Below, piece by piece: positions 8,814 to 17,792 of a DNA stretch of 64,000 nt; positions within the stretch are counted from its first letter, which is position 1; every line of letters begins with the position of its first letter. The translations under genes and the position numbers were made by a program. Origin of the DNA: an uncultured Granulosicoccaceae bacterium (GTDB lineage: Bacteria > Pseudomonadota > Gammaproteobacteria > Granulosicoccales > Granulosicoccaceae); NCBI GenBank assembly GCA_937927895.1, contig CALGKA010000013.1, positions 1 through 64,000 of the forward strand. Direction: 5' to 3'. The notes under the pieces were generated by a model. It searched no databases, was not told where the DNA came from, and saw only the letters and a program-made list of their open reading frames with translations.

Positions 8814-9941
8814 CTACACTTTGCGACGATGCAGACCAGCGAAGGCTAGTAAACCAGCCAATAAAAACAGTGGATCAAAAGCATTGCTGCTTCCCAGAGT
8901 GCAACCACCCCCGGAAACACCTGTTTCAACCATCGTGTTTTCACCTGATTGAACAGTCACTTCAGTTTCACTGTTATTTGGTGTGTTTGGATCTCTAGAA
9001 TCAGGAATACCGTCGCCATCGCTATCGATCGCACCGTCACCTTCATCAATATCTGGCACACCATCGCCATCATCATCTGTATCAACGTCATCAAAGAAGC
9101 CGTCTCCATCCGTATCGGTCAATACGTTGTCACCGTTAGGCTCTTGAGCGTCAGGAATACCATCACTGTCTGTATCTGTGACAGAACCGTCTGTATTGAG
9201 CGGATTTCCGCTGGCATCAACTTCACCATCGAGCATGCCGTCACCGTCAATATCCAGCGAAGCGTTGCCGCCTTCAGCCACATCCAGCAAACCGTCGTTG
9301 TCAGAATCTAAATCTTGCGAATCGGGAACTCCATCACCATCTGTATCGAGAACACCGTTACCTTCGTCAGCGTCAGGGATTCCATCGTTATCGTCATCTA
9401 GATCAATATCATCGAAGATTCCGTCACCGTCAGTATCGATAAGTTGGCGAATTTCAGGGTCGATCGAATCATCAACACCGTCAAGATCGACATCGGTGCA
9501 AGCACCAGCAGTAATGGTCCAGGTTTGCGGCTCAGAAGTATCACTACCACCCTGCCCGGTACCTGAAGTATCGATAAGCACAGCACTGATTACAGACACT
9601 GAACCTGCAGGTGTACCGGGCTTAATTTGATAGCTAAGTGTGTGTGAGGGCCAACTAACAAACGGTAGCTGATTTTCCACAAACATATCTGCGTTCGAAA
9701 TATTCATCATGCGAAAATTCAGACCAGAGGTCATATTATCGCCATCAGTCACATTTTGCGCCCAATCAACATAACGCACCTTACCGTCACAAGGAGTGTT
9801 GACTGTATTCGGTCCTGGAGTATAAGAGGGCGGATTATTCGGTGCAGCGTAAGTACTTGTAGCCATCAGAGCAGTGGCGATACAAACAGGCAGAGCAGCC
9901 AGGCGTGCACCGGTTACAAAATCTACAATTCGATTCTTCAT
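8814..9941 (-). CDS. Thrombospondin type 3 repeat protein with C-terminal Gly-Gly-Gly-Cys sorting signal
   Basis: 375 residues. Signal peptide (MKNRIVDF..., ends near STYAA), a roughly 110-residue N-terminal domain of unknown fold with a single pair of cysteines, then many Asp-rich calcium-binding TSP3 units such as DTDGDGIFDDIDLDDDNDG and DSDGDGIPDSRD (about 150-330). The C-terminus has GGGCTLGSS, a hydrophobic stretch (FDPLFLLAGLLAFAGL) and HRRKV: the tripartite pattern of GlyGly-CTERM or the related Cys-containing (JDVT/MYXO-like) sorting signals. The ATG at 9941 follows a TGAGGA ribosome site; an open frame further upstream is ignored. It is probably secreted and processed at the tail; see the rhombosortase at 17154. 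Confidence 0.85.
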   Translation of the reverse strand: MKNRIVDFVTGARLAALPVCIATALMATSTYAAPNNPPSYTPGPNTVNTPCDGKVRYVDWAQNVTDGDNMTSGLNFRMMNISNADMFVENQLPFVSWPSHTLSYQIKPGTPAGSVSVISAVLIDTSGTGQGGSDTSEPQTWTITAGACTDVDLDGVDDSIDPEIRQLIDTDGDGIFDDIDLDDDNDGIPDADEGNGVLDTDGDGVPDSQDLDSDNDGLLDVAEGGNASLDIDGDGMLDGEVDASGNPLNTDGSVTDTDSDGIPDAQEPNGDNVLTDTDGDGFFDDVDTDDDGDGVPDIDEGDGAIDSDGDGIPDSRDPNTPNNSETEVTVQSGENTMVETGVSGGGCTLGSSNAFDPLFLLAGLLAFAGLHRRKV

Positions 9942-10057
9942 GGGTTGATCCTCAGTCTGGATAAGCGAATTCGTTAACCGCCCATTATTGGCGTTTTGGC
10001 TATCCAAGTCTTAGAACCAGCCGAAGCTTTACCACATATGTTACACACGCTTAACAG

Positions 10058-10089
10058 ATACGCACCTGGCAAGTGCGTATTAATTTTTT
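10058..10089 (+). terminator. Terminator-like hairpin pointing along the plus strand
   Basis: ATACGCAC, a 7-base loop and GTGCGTAT form an 8-pair stem followed by TAATTTTTT. On the plus strand it has the shape of a rho-independent terminator, but both flanking genes are on the minus strand, so what it ends is unclear; it may stop antisense transcription into cysQ or be a 5' leader element of the TSP3 gene. Confidence 0.4.
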
Positions 10090-10195
10090 CTTTATAATTA
10101 TAATTACTTAGGTGCGATTCGCCGACTACGCCCGAGCGCCCGACAGCAAATGCATTGTAATATTTGTGAAACGCTAGAAAAGTAAGGAATGCACC

Positions 10196-11047
10196 TTAAT
10201 TTTTCTTGGCTTCGTCCAAATAGTCAGACCAGTTGTGATCGCCGGCACCAAAAACAAAAAAGTGCGGATTTAGCAGAGAGTCTTTCGTGTTGTAACGCAG
10301 TTCACGCATGTTGGTATCCGTGATGTGCCCACCAGCCTCTTCAACAATGCATTGCGCTGCACCGGTATCCCATTCGCTGGTGGGCCCAAGCCTCGCATAT
10401 ACATCAGCGCGCCCCTCAGCAACCAGGCAAGACTTAAGAGCGCTCCCCATAGAGACTACTTTGTGTTCGCCAAGCTTATCTAAAAAGCGGTTCAGCAAGC
10501 CACCCGTTAACGGTGCGCTGCTACGTGCAACGGTGACACCTTTTTTGGGGGCCGTGCGAACACTAATGCTTTCAGGTTCTGCATCACCCATTTGCTTCCA
10601 GGCTCCACAACCACGTTGCGCCCAATAAGTAACGCCCAGCGCCGGTGCATGCACCACACCCAGCACGGATACGCCTTTCTCAATCAGCGCGATGTTAACG
10701 CTAAATTCACCACTGTGTTTAATGAACTCACGGGTACCATCAAGGGGGTCAACAAGCCAATAGGTATTCCATTCATTGCGCTCGGCAAAGGGAATACCAC
10801 AGGACTCTTCAGTTAAAATAGGAAGATCAGGCGATAAGGATAATAGCTGCTCAATGATAATTTCATCAGCAGCAAGATCGGCAGCGGTTAGTGGTGTGTC
10901 ATCTGTTTTTGAAGTGACCGCTACTTCTGACTCGTAGTGTTCAAGTATTTTTTTGCCAGCGACTTTAGCTATGCTAACCACACTATCTAAACGATCAGAG
11001 AGTTCGTCGACTATTTTATCTGCCTGACTATCGGCTTTACTGGACAT
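10196..11047 (-). CDS. cysQ: 3'(2'),5'-bisphosphate nucleotidase CysQ
   Basis: 283-residue member of the inositol monophosphatase superfamily. Visible metal-binding motifs are ILTEES (about 88), WLVDPLDGTREFI (about 106) and SEWDTGAAQCIVEEAGG (about 225), which together hold the Mg ions. CysQ converts 3'-phosphoadenosine 5'-phosphate from sulfate assimilation to AMP. The ATG at 11047 (MSSKADSQ) is preferred to an in-frame start 8 codons upstream. It stands alone between the TSP3 gene and the gsp operon; no sulfate-assimilation genes are in the window. Confidence 0.88.
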   Translation of the reverse strand: MSSKADSQADKIVDELSDRLDSVVSIAKVAGKKILEHYESEVAVTSKTDDTPLTAADLAADEIIIEQLLSLSPDLPILTEESCGIPFAERNEWNTYWLVDPLDGTREFIKHSGEFSVNIALIEKGVSVLGVVHAPALGVTYWAQRGCGAWKQMGDAEPESISVRTAPKKGVTVARSSAPLTGGLLNRFLDKLGEHKVVSMGSALKSCLVAEGRADVYARLGPTSEWDTGAAQCIVEEAGGHITDTNMRELRYNTKDSLLNPHFFVFGAGDHNWSDYLDEAKKN

Positions 11048-11250
11048 GCAGTGATAACCCACCAAGTTCAACGCGATAGTATGTGCATCTGCCGTGGATA
11101 GCCAGTAAATCGACGCTGCATTTGTTACTTTTAGTCAACATCGTGTGCAGATTGCGCTATCGCAACTTTGAGTAGTTAATTAACGAATCAAGCAGACACT
11201 TTACAGGCCACTTTACGCCCTAGAAACTGATTGGTTAAACAGATTGTGAA

Positions 11251-12021
11251 CTACATGAGGTTGTTAATATTTCCATTTCTTTTAATGCGATAACTACCAT
11301 CACTTTGTTGTGGACCCACGCCTCGTAACAAGCCATTAAGCTTGGCCGGTGTGTTCGGTGTTGGCTTCAATTGAATGTCAGTTTTGAAATTGCCTTTTTG
11401 ATCTAGCGATATCTCACCCTTAAGTTCTAGTTCGCCATCTTTGTTGCTGAGCTTACCAAGATGCAGTTCACCACCATTCTCAGGCACAATATCAAACGCG
11501 ACTTGCCCAAGCTTGAAGTCACCGAGCATGGCACTTGTTACTGCTGAGTTACTCCAAATGATTTTTCCCTGGGTGCGCTTTAGTAAATTGTTCTCAAGCT
11601 CTAACTCTTCAATATCAGCCAAAACAACACCTGCAAATTTCGCCACAGGGAAAGGCAGAAATTGCTCTAGATTGGCTGCCGGCACTCGGAACTTGCCATC
11701 ATTGACCATTATGTTGCCATCCAGATCACGCGTAACAGTACCTTCACCATTGCCACCAAGCACTTCAAAATCAATCTCGGCACCGGCACTTCCAGATAAC
11801 AAGGTAGCGGGCTTAAACTTCCAGTTAGCATTGTTGATCGGCAACGCCGGTGGTGGTGGCGTTATTTGTTGTGCAGAACCACTCCAAATACTACCGCTCA
11901 CACCACTGAGTTTGATTGGTTCAATATTGACGTGAGGCAAAACTCCCGCTGCTGGAAATTTCCAAACCGCAGTAACGACAAACGCCAACAAACATAAAAA
12001 CAACAGGCCGATAATTCTCAC
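11251..12021 (-). CDS. gspN: Type II secretion system protein N
   Basis: 256 residues with one N-terminal membrane anchor (about 3-20) and a periplasmic domain rich in beta-strands, as in GspN; GVSGSIWSGSAQQI near residue 40 and GLLRGVGPQQSDGSYRIKRNG at the end are typical of the family (the latter is read here as GLLRGVG followed by DGSYRI). It is the last gene of the gspGHIJKLMN operon and starts with GTG overlapping the gspM stop by 4 bases, suggesting translational coupling. GspN is an accessory component that is absent from some systems. Confidence 0.85.
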   Translation of the reverse strand: MRIIGLLFLCLLAFVVTAVWKFPAAGVLPHVNIEPIKLSGVSGSIWSGSAQQITPPPPALPINNANWKFKPATLLSGSAGAEIDFEVLGGNGEGTVTRDLDGNIMVNDGKFRVPAANLEQFLPFPVAKFAGVVLADIEELELENNLLKRTQGKIIWSNSAVTSAMLGDFKLGQVAFDIVPENGGELHLGKLSNKDGELELKGEISLDQKGNFKTDIQLKPTPNTPAKLNGLLRGVGPQQSDGSYRIKRNGNINNLM

Positions 12022-12494
12022 TGGTCTACCTCAAGGCTTAAGCGTGCACTCACCTGGCCTACTTCTTTACGGCTTAAGTTAATTGCTTTAACTGAAATAC
12101 CATACGTTTGTTCAAGACCACCTAATACTTGCAGTAACTTATTAAATTCTACATTTGAAAATTGTGCTTTTGCACCTGCAGTACCATCTGGGGTGACCCG
12201 ATCAGGGGGGCTGATATTGGCTTTTTTAATCGCCTCATCAAGTAAAATATAAGGTGCTTTATCTATTGGTTTTCTTTGACTATCACCTGGTCCACCTGAT
12301 ATTGGCCGCTGTTGTTGCATCCATGCAAGATCACGTTGCTTGGCAATGATCGATGATTCTCTTGCTGCAATGCCGGTAGACAACGGGGAAATGGCAAATT
12401 GATAAAGCAAAGCACCCACAGCCACCACACCAACCACGGCCACTATAAATTGCTCTCTGGGTGTCTGCGATAAATACCAATCTTTGGCACTCAT
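12018..12494 (-). CDS. gspM: Type II secretion system inner-membrane protein M
   Basis: 158 residues. A short cytoplasmic start (MSAKDWYLSQTPREQ) is followed by one membrane helix (about 17-36) and a periplasmic domain that ends with the small ferredoxin-like fold of GspM (from about 100, GGLEQTYGISVKAINLS). GspM forms the inner-membrane platform with GspL, GspF and GspE. The ATG overlaps the gspL stop (ATGA) and its own stop overlaps the gspN start, so three genes are tightly coupled. Confidence 0.88.
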   Translation of the reverse strand: MSAKDWYLSQTPREQFIVAVVGVVAVGALLYQFAISPLSTGIAARESSIIAKQRDLAWMQQQRPISGGPGDSQRKPIDKAPYILLDEAIKKANISPPDRVTPDGTAGAKAQFSNVEFNKLLQVLGGLEQTYGISVKAINLSRKEVGQVSARLSLEVDQ

Positions 12495-13720
12495 GATTTT
12501 GCCTCCACTCGCAATCTCGCTTTAATACGTTCTCGCTCTTTAATAGCAGATTGTACATTTGCCACTAATTGACGTTCACCTTCCAGGCTGGATTTAAGCT
12601 TGTCTACTTCCTGCAAGGTTTCAGCTTCAAGGACTATATCCAGCTGGCCTGTTTTATAATTGATACTAGTGACTAGCGGCTTGTTTAGATCTTTCAAAGA
12701 CGCACCCACCGCTGACATCATCATGATGAAACCAGAATCATCTATGGTGTTACCGGTATTGCCTTTAAGCAATGAGCGATACTTTCTTACAGGATCAACA
12801 TCTGCGTTTTTTACATTAGGAAAATCACGCTCTAATTTACCGACTATCTCACTTTGTAGTCCGTTTTCCTCAGCGCCTAAGCTTTGATACTGAAGAAAGC
12901 TTGCACCACCCCAAAGTGCCGCCAGTGATGCCGCTAGTGCTACGGGCACCCGCCATGGCTTCCAGGCTTTCCCTATGGCTTCGGTTTTACCGTAGTCACC
13001 CTGCAATAAATTAATGCGATCAGATGGCTTTTTATACTGACTTAAACCCTTCGCGAATAGTGCAACTTCTGTACGCATAAATTCTGGATTTACTGAGTTG
13101 AGCTTAAAATCATCTCGCCCGCAGCTATAGTGTTTTGCGCGTTCTATTTCATCGTCAATTTGTTCAGGTGGTGCATCTTCAATAGCGTTCGAAAGCAGCA
13201 TCAATAGCATTTCGGTATCACATGAAAACCCTTTAGACGAAGTCAAACGCACTGATGCATGACTGTCGTTGGTCATGACCGTCCAACTATCACCAAAGTA
13301 AGGTAGTGCTAAAGTCTCAGGAATAATCTCTTGAATGTTGAGTTTGACACTGGCTGCCATCTCTTGAATCCAACCTAAACCACTGCGTGCAATGACGGCC
13401 ACCGGTATATTGCCATTTGCCAGTTTGTTGCCAAACGCAAAGTGTGAGGCTTCTACATCTTGGGCAAGTTGCTCTTCAAGTGAATAGGGCACGGCTTTTA
13501 GCGCTTTGGCTAAATTAGTCGCCGGCACCTGAGCTTCTTCCATCAATACTTCAGTACCTGCCACGACCATCAGCACGCGTCGGCGCTCAGCGGCTTTGGC
13601 CGCATCTGCAAAGGTTCCGTGATTAGCATTGCCAATCACAGCGCCTTTATCATCAGCCACGGTCCAACGCATGTAGTCTTCACCAATGCTTGGTAAATAT
13701 GTAAGTAGGTATTGAGACAT
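12491..13720 (-). CDS. gspL: Type II secretion system protein L
   Basis: 409 residues from the ATG at 13720 (MSQYLLTYLP); a TTG 30 bases upstream is a weaker alternative. The first about 240 residues form the cytoplasmic actin-like domain that contacts the GspE ATPase, followed by a membrane helix (WRVPVALAASLAALWGGASF) and a periplasmic ferredoxin-like domain with a coiled-coil-like lead-in. It lies 41 bases after gspK and overlaps gspM by 4 bases. gspC, D, E, F and the prepilin peptidase are not in the window and must be elsewhere. Confidence 0.87.
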   Translation of the reverse strand: MSQYLLTYLPSIGEDYMRWTVADDKGAVIGNANHGTFADAAKAAERRRVLMVVAGTEVLMEEAQVPATNLAKALKAVPYSLEEQLAQDVEASHFAFGNKLANGNIPVAVIARSGLGWIQEMAASVKLNIQEIIPETLALPYFGDSWTVMTNDSHASVRLTSSKGFSCDTEMLLMLLSNAIEDAPPEQIDDEIERAKHYSCGRDDFKLNSVNPEFMRTEVALFAKGLSQYKKPSDRINLLQGDYGKTEAIGKAWKPWRVPVALAASLAALWGGASFLQYQSLGAEENGLQSEIVGKLERDFPNVKNADVDPVRKYRSLLKGNTGNTIDDSGFIMMMSAVGASLKDLNKPLVTSINYKTGQLDIVLEAETLQEVDKLKSSLEGERQLVANVQSAIKERERIKARLRVEAKS

Positions 13721-13761
13721 AGCTAATCCACTGGTTACCGGGTTTGACAATCAAAGTTGAT

Positions 13762-14847
13762 CTACAAACTTCCTCTTGAACGACTAATCGTTTCTAACGC
13801 ACCGTTAGGCTCACGATAAAATGTTGTGTACTGCGTATAGGTCATATCGTCGCGTTTAACTGTCACTCGCGACAAATAATAATTGCTCTTGATATCAATG
13901 TTAGCACTATCAAGGTTATCTTCAGGCAACGGACCACGGGCATTTCCGCGGAACGTTTCTATATCTTCATAGGTAACCACGGTTGCCGCAAGTGCCGCAT
14001 CTGGATCTTGTTCGGCTTCCTCTTCCAATAAGTCACTGGGTGGACAACCGGGAAACTCCTCCCAGTAGTCATCGTCAACCACTTTAAGGGCCCCCGCTAA
14101 TGGAACCATGTGTGGTGCAAGAGCCGCCAAAACCGCCTCCGATGCCGTATTGACGTTTATCGCACTACCGGTTGGTATGGTGGCAATATGAGGGGATAAG
14201 GTATCGTAATCATCTAAGCCGCCTTCATCAATTACACGAAAACCACTAACCAGCAGCAGTTCGGTCGGGCTTGCCATTGGTCCATTGGCGGCTCGGTACG
14301 CTGGCGATTGCCCGGTGTAGAAGTCATCTTCTGCACCATTGCCGCCTTTGACATCTATATCGGAGTCTATCCAGTCTCGTATTGCTTCTGCTTTGGTGAC
14401 ATCAATAGTTAGCGCAGTTAACAAGCCCTCTAGAATTCTGAATTCTTCTTCATCAGGAACACCTTCAGCATCAACCAGATTATTAAGATTAAACTTTCCC
14501 TGTAAATCGATCACACAGCCTTCAATGGTTGCACCATCAACAGGCACTGGGGGTAGACTTTGCGCCCAGTAGTCATCGGTGCTATCAGAGTCACCACGTT
14601 CAGCTTCTTTTTTATCGCGTCGTAATACTGCCATAGCGAATTTTTCACCGGCAGAGGCTAAGTTTTTTAATTGCAGCTGCGTCTGTCTATTTTGCGCTAA
14701 TTGAATAGCCCGATGCTGCTTAGTAGTCATTGCAGTGACCGTGACCGTAATCAACGCCACAATCAACAATGTGGTTACCAAGGCCGCGCCACGTTGTGTA
14801 GCTCGCTGATTAGCCGAACGACTTTTGTTGTGCTGAATGCTATTCAT
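13762..14847 (-). CDS. gspK: Type II secretion minor pseudopilin K
   Basis: 361 residues. An atypical type III signal (RGAALVTTLLIVALITVTVT) has the usual glycine before the mature N-terminus and a hydrophobic helix; the large globular domain (about 75-340) contains an inserted alpha-domain as in GspK, with DWIDSD and NVNTASEAVLAALAP motifs. GspK caps the pseudopilus tip with GspI and GspJ. As in other GspK proteins there is no glutamate at mature position 5. The start codon shares a base with the gspJ stop. Confidence 0.9.
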   Translation of the reverse strand: MNSIQHNKSRSANQRATQRGAALVTTLLIVALITVTVTAMTTKQHRAIQLAQNRQTQLQLKNLASAGEKFAMAVLRRDKKEAERGDSDSTDDYWAQSLPPVPVDGATIEGCVIDLQGKFNLNNLVDAEGVPDEEEFRILEGLLTALTIDVTKAEAIRDWIDSDIDVKGGNGAEDDFYTGQSPAYRAANGPMASPTELLLVSGFRVIDEGGLDDYDTLSPHIATIPTGSAINVNTASEAVLAALAPHMVPLAGALKVVDDDYWEEFPGCPPSDLLEEEAEQDPDAALAATVVTYEDIETFRGNARGPLPEDNLDSANIDIKSNYYLSRVTVKRDDMTYTQYTTFYREPNGALETISRSRGSL

Positions 14848-15458
14848 CAGTATGGCAACACAAACAGGCGGGTGATCGTACCCACGCCGTCAACATCAAG
14901 AGTTGCCTCAACCGCTGCAGGCAACAGGTTAAAATCTTCCACAACATTATCTTCCGGTGGCCATGTGGTCTGCCATGTACCGCCAATCTCTAAAAACCGG
15001 AAAGTTAAACCACTGACATCATCAAGTAGCCTTCTATCGCTAAAAGAGCCGGTATCAAAGCGATCAACGTGATACCAATAACGGCGCAATAAACGGGATT
15101 CGTCATCGAGTATATAAGCTACACGCTGGAGATCACTGCGCGGAGGCATTTGCAGCATGGCAGGGTTAGTCCAACCGCCTCGAGTCACCTGTACAAGATA
15201 TTCACCCGCCTGGCTCACTTCCAGGCTTTTGCGTCTACCACCAAGTTCATCCACGACATCGCGTTTAACGATTTGTTCGAAATCTTCCTGCAACCAATGC
15301 AACGTGCGCTCGATATCGTCGAAGCGCTGCACGGTTTTTTCAGTGCTGGCGGCTATTTTCGCTACGTTAAACCAACCCGCATACGCAGCACCGCCCATCA
15401 CTGCAAGCACAGCGATCGCTACAATCAGCTCGATTAATGTAAAACCACGTTGACGCAT
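14847..15458 (-). CDS. gspJ: Type II secretion minor pseudopilin J
   Basis: 203 residues from the ATG at 15458 (MRQRGFTLIELIVAIAVL); a TTG 12 bases upstream gives 4 more residues. Prepilin peptidase would cut after the glycine, before Phe, with Glu at mature position 5. The rest is the GspJ globular domain with LQEDFEQIVKRDV and a strand RVAYILDDESRLLRRYW. GspJ forms the tip complex with GspI and GspK. A gap of about 70 bases separates it from gspI, the widest spacing inside the operon. Confidence 0.9.
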   Translation of the reverse strand: MRQRGFTLIELIVAIAVLAVMGGAAYAGWFNVAKIAASTEKTVQRFDDIERTLHWLQEDFEQIVKRDVVDELGGRRKSLEVSQAGEYLVQVTRGGWTNPAMLQMPPRSDLQRVAYILDDESRLLRRYWYHVDRFDTGSFSDRRLLDDVSGLTFRFLEIGGTWQTTWPPEDNVVEDFNLLPAAVEATLDVDGVGTITRLFVLPY

Positions 15459-15526
15459 AATGTTGGGCAATCGTTTGGCTATTTTTTTGGGGCAATCAAT
15501 GCCTTAGTGTAACACCCGGTGTTTCA

Positions 15527-15937
15527 CTATTGTGCCACATTGCGACTGAGTAGCTGCGGGTGGCTAACAAACCCCGCGATGCTGACAAGCGGGTTTTTCG
15601 CGTCTTCTTTTTTTCGTATTTCTACATCGACACGGCGTAGGTCTTCGTCTTCGACCTTTTGCACCAACGTTTTCCAATACCAGGTAAGGCCCAGCATTTC
15701 TGAATTACCGGCTTTGGTTCCGGTATCTGGAAATGTACCCGAGAGCTGCAGTTCTGCCAGCCGGTTGGAAGCCACCCATTGCGCAATGGTCCGATCCCGT
15801 ATTTTGCCGGCATTCGCCGCACTGGCACCCGCTGATTGAACCAATACACCCAATACAATTGACATGATGGCCAACGACACCAGAATTTCAATCAGTGTGA
15901 AACCGCGTTGATTGGTCGCTTTGCCTTTGCACATCAC
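15527..15937 (-). CDS. gspI: Type II secretion minor pseudopilin I
   Basis: 136 residues. GFTLIEILVSLAIMSIVLG gives the prepilin cleavage site and membrane helix; the small C-terminal domain carries NRLAELQLSG and LTWYWKTLVQ, typical of GspI. Two adjacent starts are possible, GTG at 15937 and ATG at 15934, both overlapping the gspH stop. GspI nucleates assembly of the pseudopilus tip. Confidence 0.9.
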   Translation of the reverse strand: MMCKGKATNQRGFTLIEILVSLAIMSIVLGVLVQSAGASAANAGKIRDRTIAQWVASNRLAELQLSGTFPDTGTKAGNSEMLGLTWYWKTLVQKVEDEDLRRVDVEIRKKEDAKNPLVSIAGFVSHPQLLSRNVAQ

Positions 15938-16482
15938 AGGGAATCTTCCTCGACCTTACCTAGCTCAATTAATTGATCAACGCCGCTGGCCACTTGCCAA
16001 CGATCATCAAGCAGGCCTTTGTCTATGATTACCTTAAAAGACGGCATGACTTCACCATTGGATAGCAGCATGACATGTGGACGAGTCTTTTCGTCAAGTT
16101 TTGCCTCCTCTGACGCCTCAAGAACGATGGGTACACCGGCAATTTCTATCTCTACTTCTATGCCGTCTGGCCATTCTCGTTTACGAAACATTTTGTCATC
16201 GTAGGGCACCCACTTACCAGTACGGTTATCACCATCAAGTTTAAGAAATTGATAGTCACCATCCGTAAAGCGTATGCCGAGCTCTGTGGTTTTAAAGATT
16301 GACTCATCCGAAGCCCGACGAAACAGCTCTGCTAGTCGAACGGCCTCTGTTTTGATCAATTTTTTATCACCACCAAAATTAATCTTTGGAACAATAAAAC
16401 CAGTAACGGTAGCCATGATCGCAATCACGACGATCAACTCAAGCAGAGAAAAACCACTCTGCTTAACGGTTGAGGATGGCAT
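15934..16482 (-). CDS. gspH: Type II secretion minor pseudopilin H
   Basis: 182 residues from ATG 16482 (MPSSTVKQSGFSLLELIV). The cleavage site after Gly, Glu at mature position 5 and the hydrophobic helix are intact. The globular part (about 45-175) has LAELFRRASDESIFKTTELG and GDYQFLKL segments seen in GspH. GspH links the tip to the GspG shaft. A TTG three codons upstream could also be used. It overlaps gspI. Confidence 0.88.
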   Translation of the reverse strand: MPSSTVKQSGFSLLELIVVIAIMATVTGFIVPKINFGGDKKLIKTEAVRLAELFRRASDESIFKTTELGIRFTDGDYQFLKLDGDNRTGKWVPYDDKMFRKREWPDGIEVEIEIAGVPIVLEASEEAKLDEKTRPHVMLLSNGEVMPSFKVIIDKGLLDDRWQVASGVDQLIELGKVEEDSL

Positions 16483-16519
16483 AGCTATCAACTAACGCTG
16501 AGTAATGTTACGGCGACAA

Positions 16520-16990
16520 CTACTGCCAATTACCAATATCAGCATCTTCACCTTCACCACCGGTCTGGCCGTCTCGTCCCAATGAATACACATCAATTTC
16601 ACCATTTTCACCAGGGCTTAGATATAGATAATCCCGATTCCACGGATCTTTCGGCATGCGATCCAGGTAGCCACCTTCCTGCCAGTTGGGCGCTTCAGGT
16701 TCACCGGTCGGTTGTTCGACTAACGCCATCAACCCTTGATCTGTACTGGGGTAGCTAAAGTTTTCAAGTTTATATATTTGCAGCGCACCAACGATACTTT
16801 TAACATCGTTTTTAGCGGCAGCAACACGTGCCTTACCTGGTTGATCAAATATCTTCGGTGCCACAACTGCTGCCAAGATACCGAGAATTGCTACCACCGC
16901 TATTAACTCGATCAGGCTAAAACCGGTTTGTCTGGCATTCGCAAGACGCGATGAAGAGCCTGAGATTTTCAGGTTATTTGATGAGATCAC
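16520..16990 (-). CDS. gspG: Type II secretion major pseudopilin G
   Basis: 156 residues, first gene of the operon. GTG start at 16990 preceded by TTGGAG at about 8 bases; no ATG occurs before the cleavage motif TGFSLIELIAVVAILGILAA. The conserved shaft-subunit motifs follow: NDVKSIVGALQIYKLENFSYP, YPSTDQGLMALVEQPTG (given here as two overlapping parts), and DPWNRDYLYLSPGENGEIDV with YSLGRDG, the calcium-binding loop of GspG. It is the most abundant pseudopilin. The rhombosortase gene starts divergently just beyond. Confidence 0.93.
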   Translation of the reverse strand: MISSNNLKISGSSSRLANARQTGFSLIELIAVVAILGILAAVVAPKIFDQPGKARVAAAKNDVKSIVGALQIYKLENFSYPSTDQGLMALVEQPTGEPEAPNWQEGGYLDRMPKDPWNRDYLYLSPGENGEIDVYSLGRDGQTGGEGEDADIGNWQ

Positions 16991-17153
16991 TGGTTAACTC
17001 CAAGTGTATTCTGTTCGTGTAGAATTGAGACAAACGGGAAACAGACCCGATTGTTCGCCCAGAGGGGCATGGTGTCAAATTATAGGGCAGAAGCAGGTTT
17101 TAAGCTCTTGCGCCCAGTTACTGTTTGAAAAACTGTACCGGAATAGTTCAAAT

Positions 17154-17786
17154 TTGAAAGCGACACAAAACAAACCTGTCACAAAGATTGTAAATGCCAA
17201 TATTGCAAGCAATTTGAAAACCTACGCCCTAGCTCTGTTTGTTGGTGGCGCTTGTGTGGTTTTTCAAGTCCTCGATCTAGCGATTCCATTGAGATTCGGT
17301 CGCACAGAAATACTACAGTCTGACCAGTGGTGGCGTATTTTAACCGGTAATCTGGTTCACCTGGGCTTTCCACACCTTTTCCTAAATTTGGCCGGATTAG
17401 CACTGATCACTCTCCTTCTGGCCCACACCCTGACTTTGCGGCAATGGGTATTCACAGGCTTGTGCTCCATGCTTGGGGTAGGGATTGGTTTATTACTGTT
17501 TGATCCTCAGCTGAGCTGGTATGTCGGCTTATCTGGCGCGCTTTATGGTTTACTACTCGGTGGCGCGATCGCAGAATTTAAAAACCATAAACAAATGGCT
17601 TTGTTAATTGCCGCTTTCACCATTGGTAAAATTATTTGGGAACAAATATTTGGCGCGGTAGATAGCAGCGAAGCAATTACTGGCGGCACAGTGATTGTGA
17701 ATGCACATCTTTATGGCATGGTGTCAGGTGGGCTTGCTGTATTGTTTTTATTAACAATAGAATTCATACAAAAAAAGCGTGGCTAG
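17154..17786 (+). CDS. rrtA: Rhombosortase (rhomboid-family intramembrane serine protease)
   Basis: 210 residues if translation starts at the TTG at 17154; the frame is open to 17004, but the upstream 50 residues are not protein-like and would overlap the gspG promoter. Six membrane segments are visible. Diagnostic motifs are WWRILTGNLVHLGFPHLFLN, YVGLSGALYG with the nucleophile Ser (about 127), KIIWEQ and AHLYGM with the catalytic His (about 185). This matches rhombosortases, which cut and help anchor GlyGly-CTERM proteins, many of them exported by type II secretion. Its position back-to-back with gspG supports that link. It converges with recG, 6 bases apart. Confidence 0.85.
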   Translation: MKATQNKPVTKIVNANIASNLKTYALALFVGGACVVFQVLDLAIPLRFGRTEILQSDQWWRILTGNLVHLGFPHLFLNLAGLALITLLLAHTLTLRQWVFTGLCSMLGVGIGLLLFDPQLSWYVGLSGALYGLLLGGAIAEFKNHKQMALLIAAFTIGKIIWEQIFGAVDSSEAITGGTVIVNAHLYGMVSGGLAVLFLLTIEFIQKKRG

Positions 17787-17792
17787 AAATCA

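Noticed and set aside
8949-9630. Long plus-strand open frames opposite the TSP3 gene
   Set aside because: They are antisense shadows of the repeated Asp/Gly codons and give Ser/Pro- or Ile/Val-rich sequences with no protein character.
17004-17153. Longer N-terminus for rhombosortase
   Set aside because: The extra 50 residues are Cys/Arg-rich, unlike a membrane protein start, and overlap the gspG upstream region; the TTG at 17154 gives normal family length.
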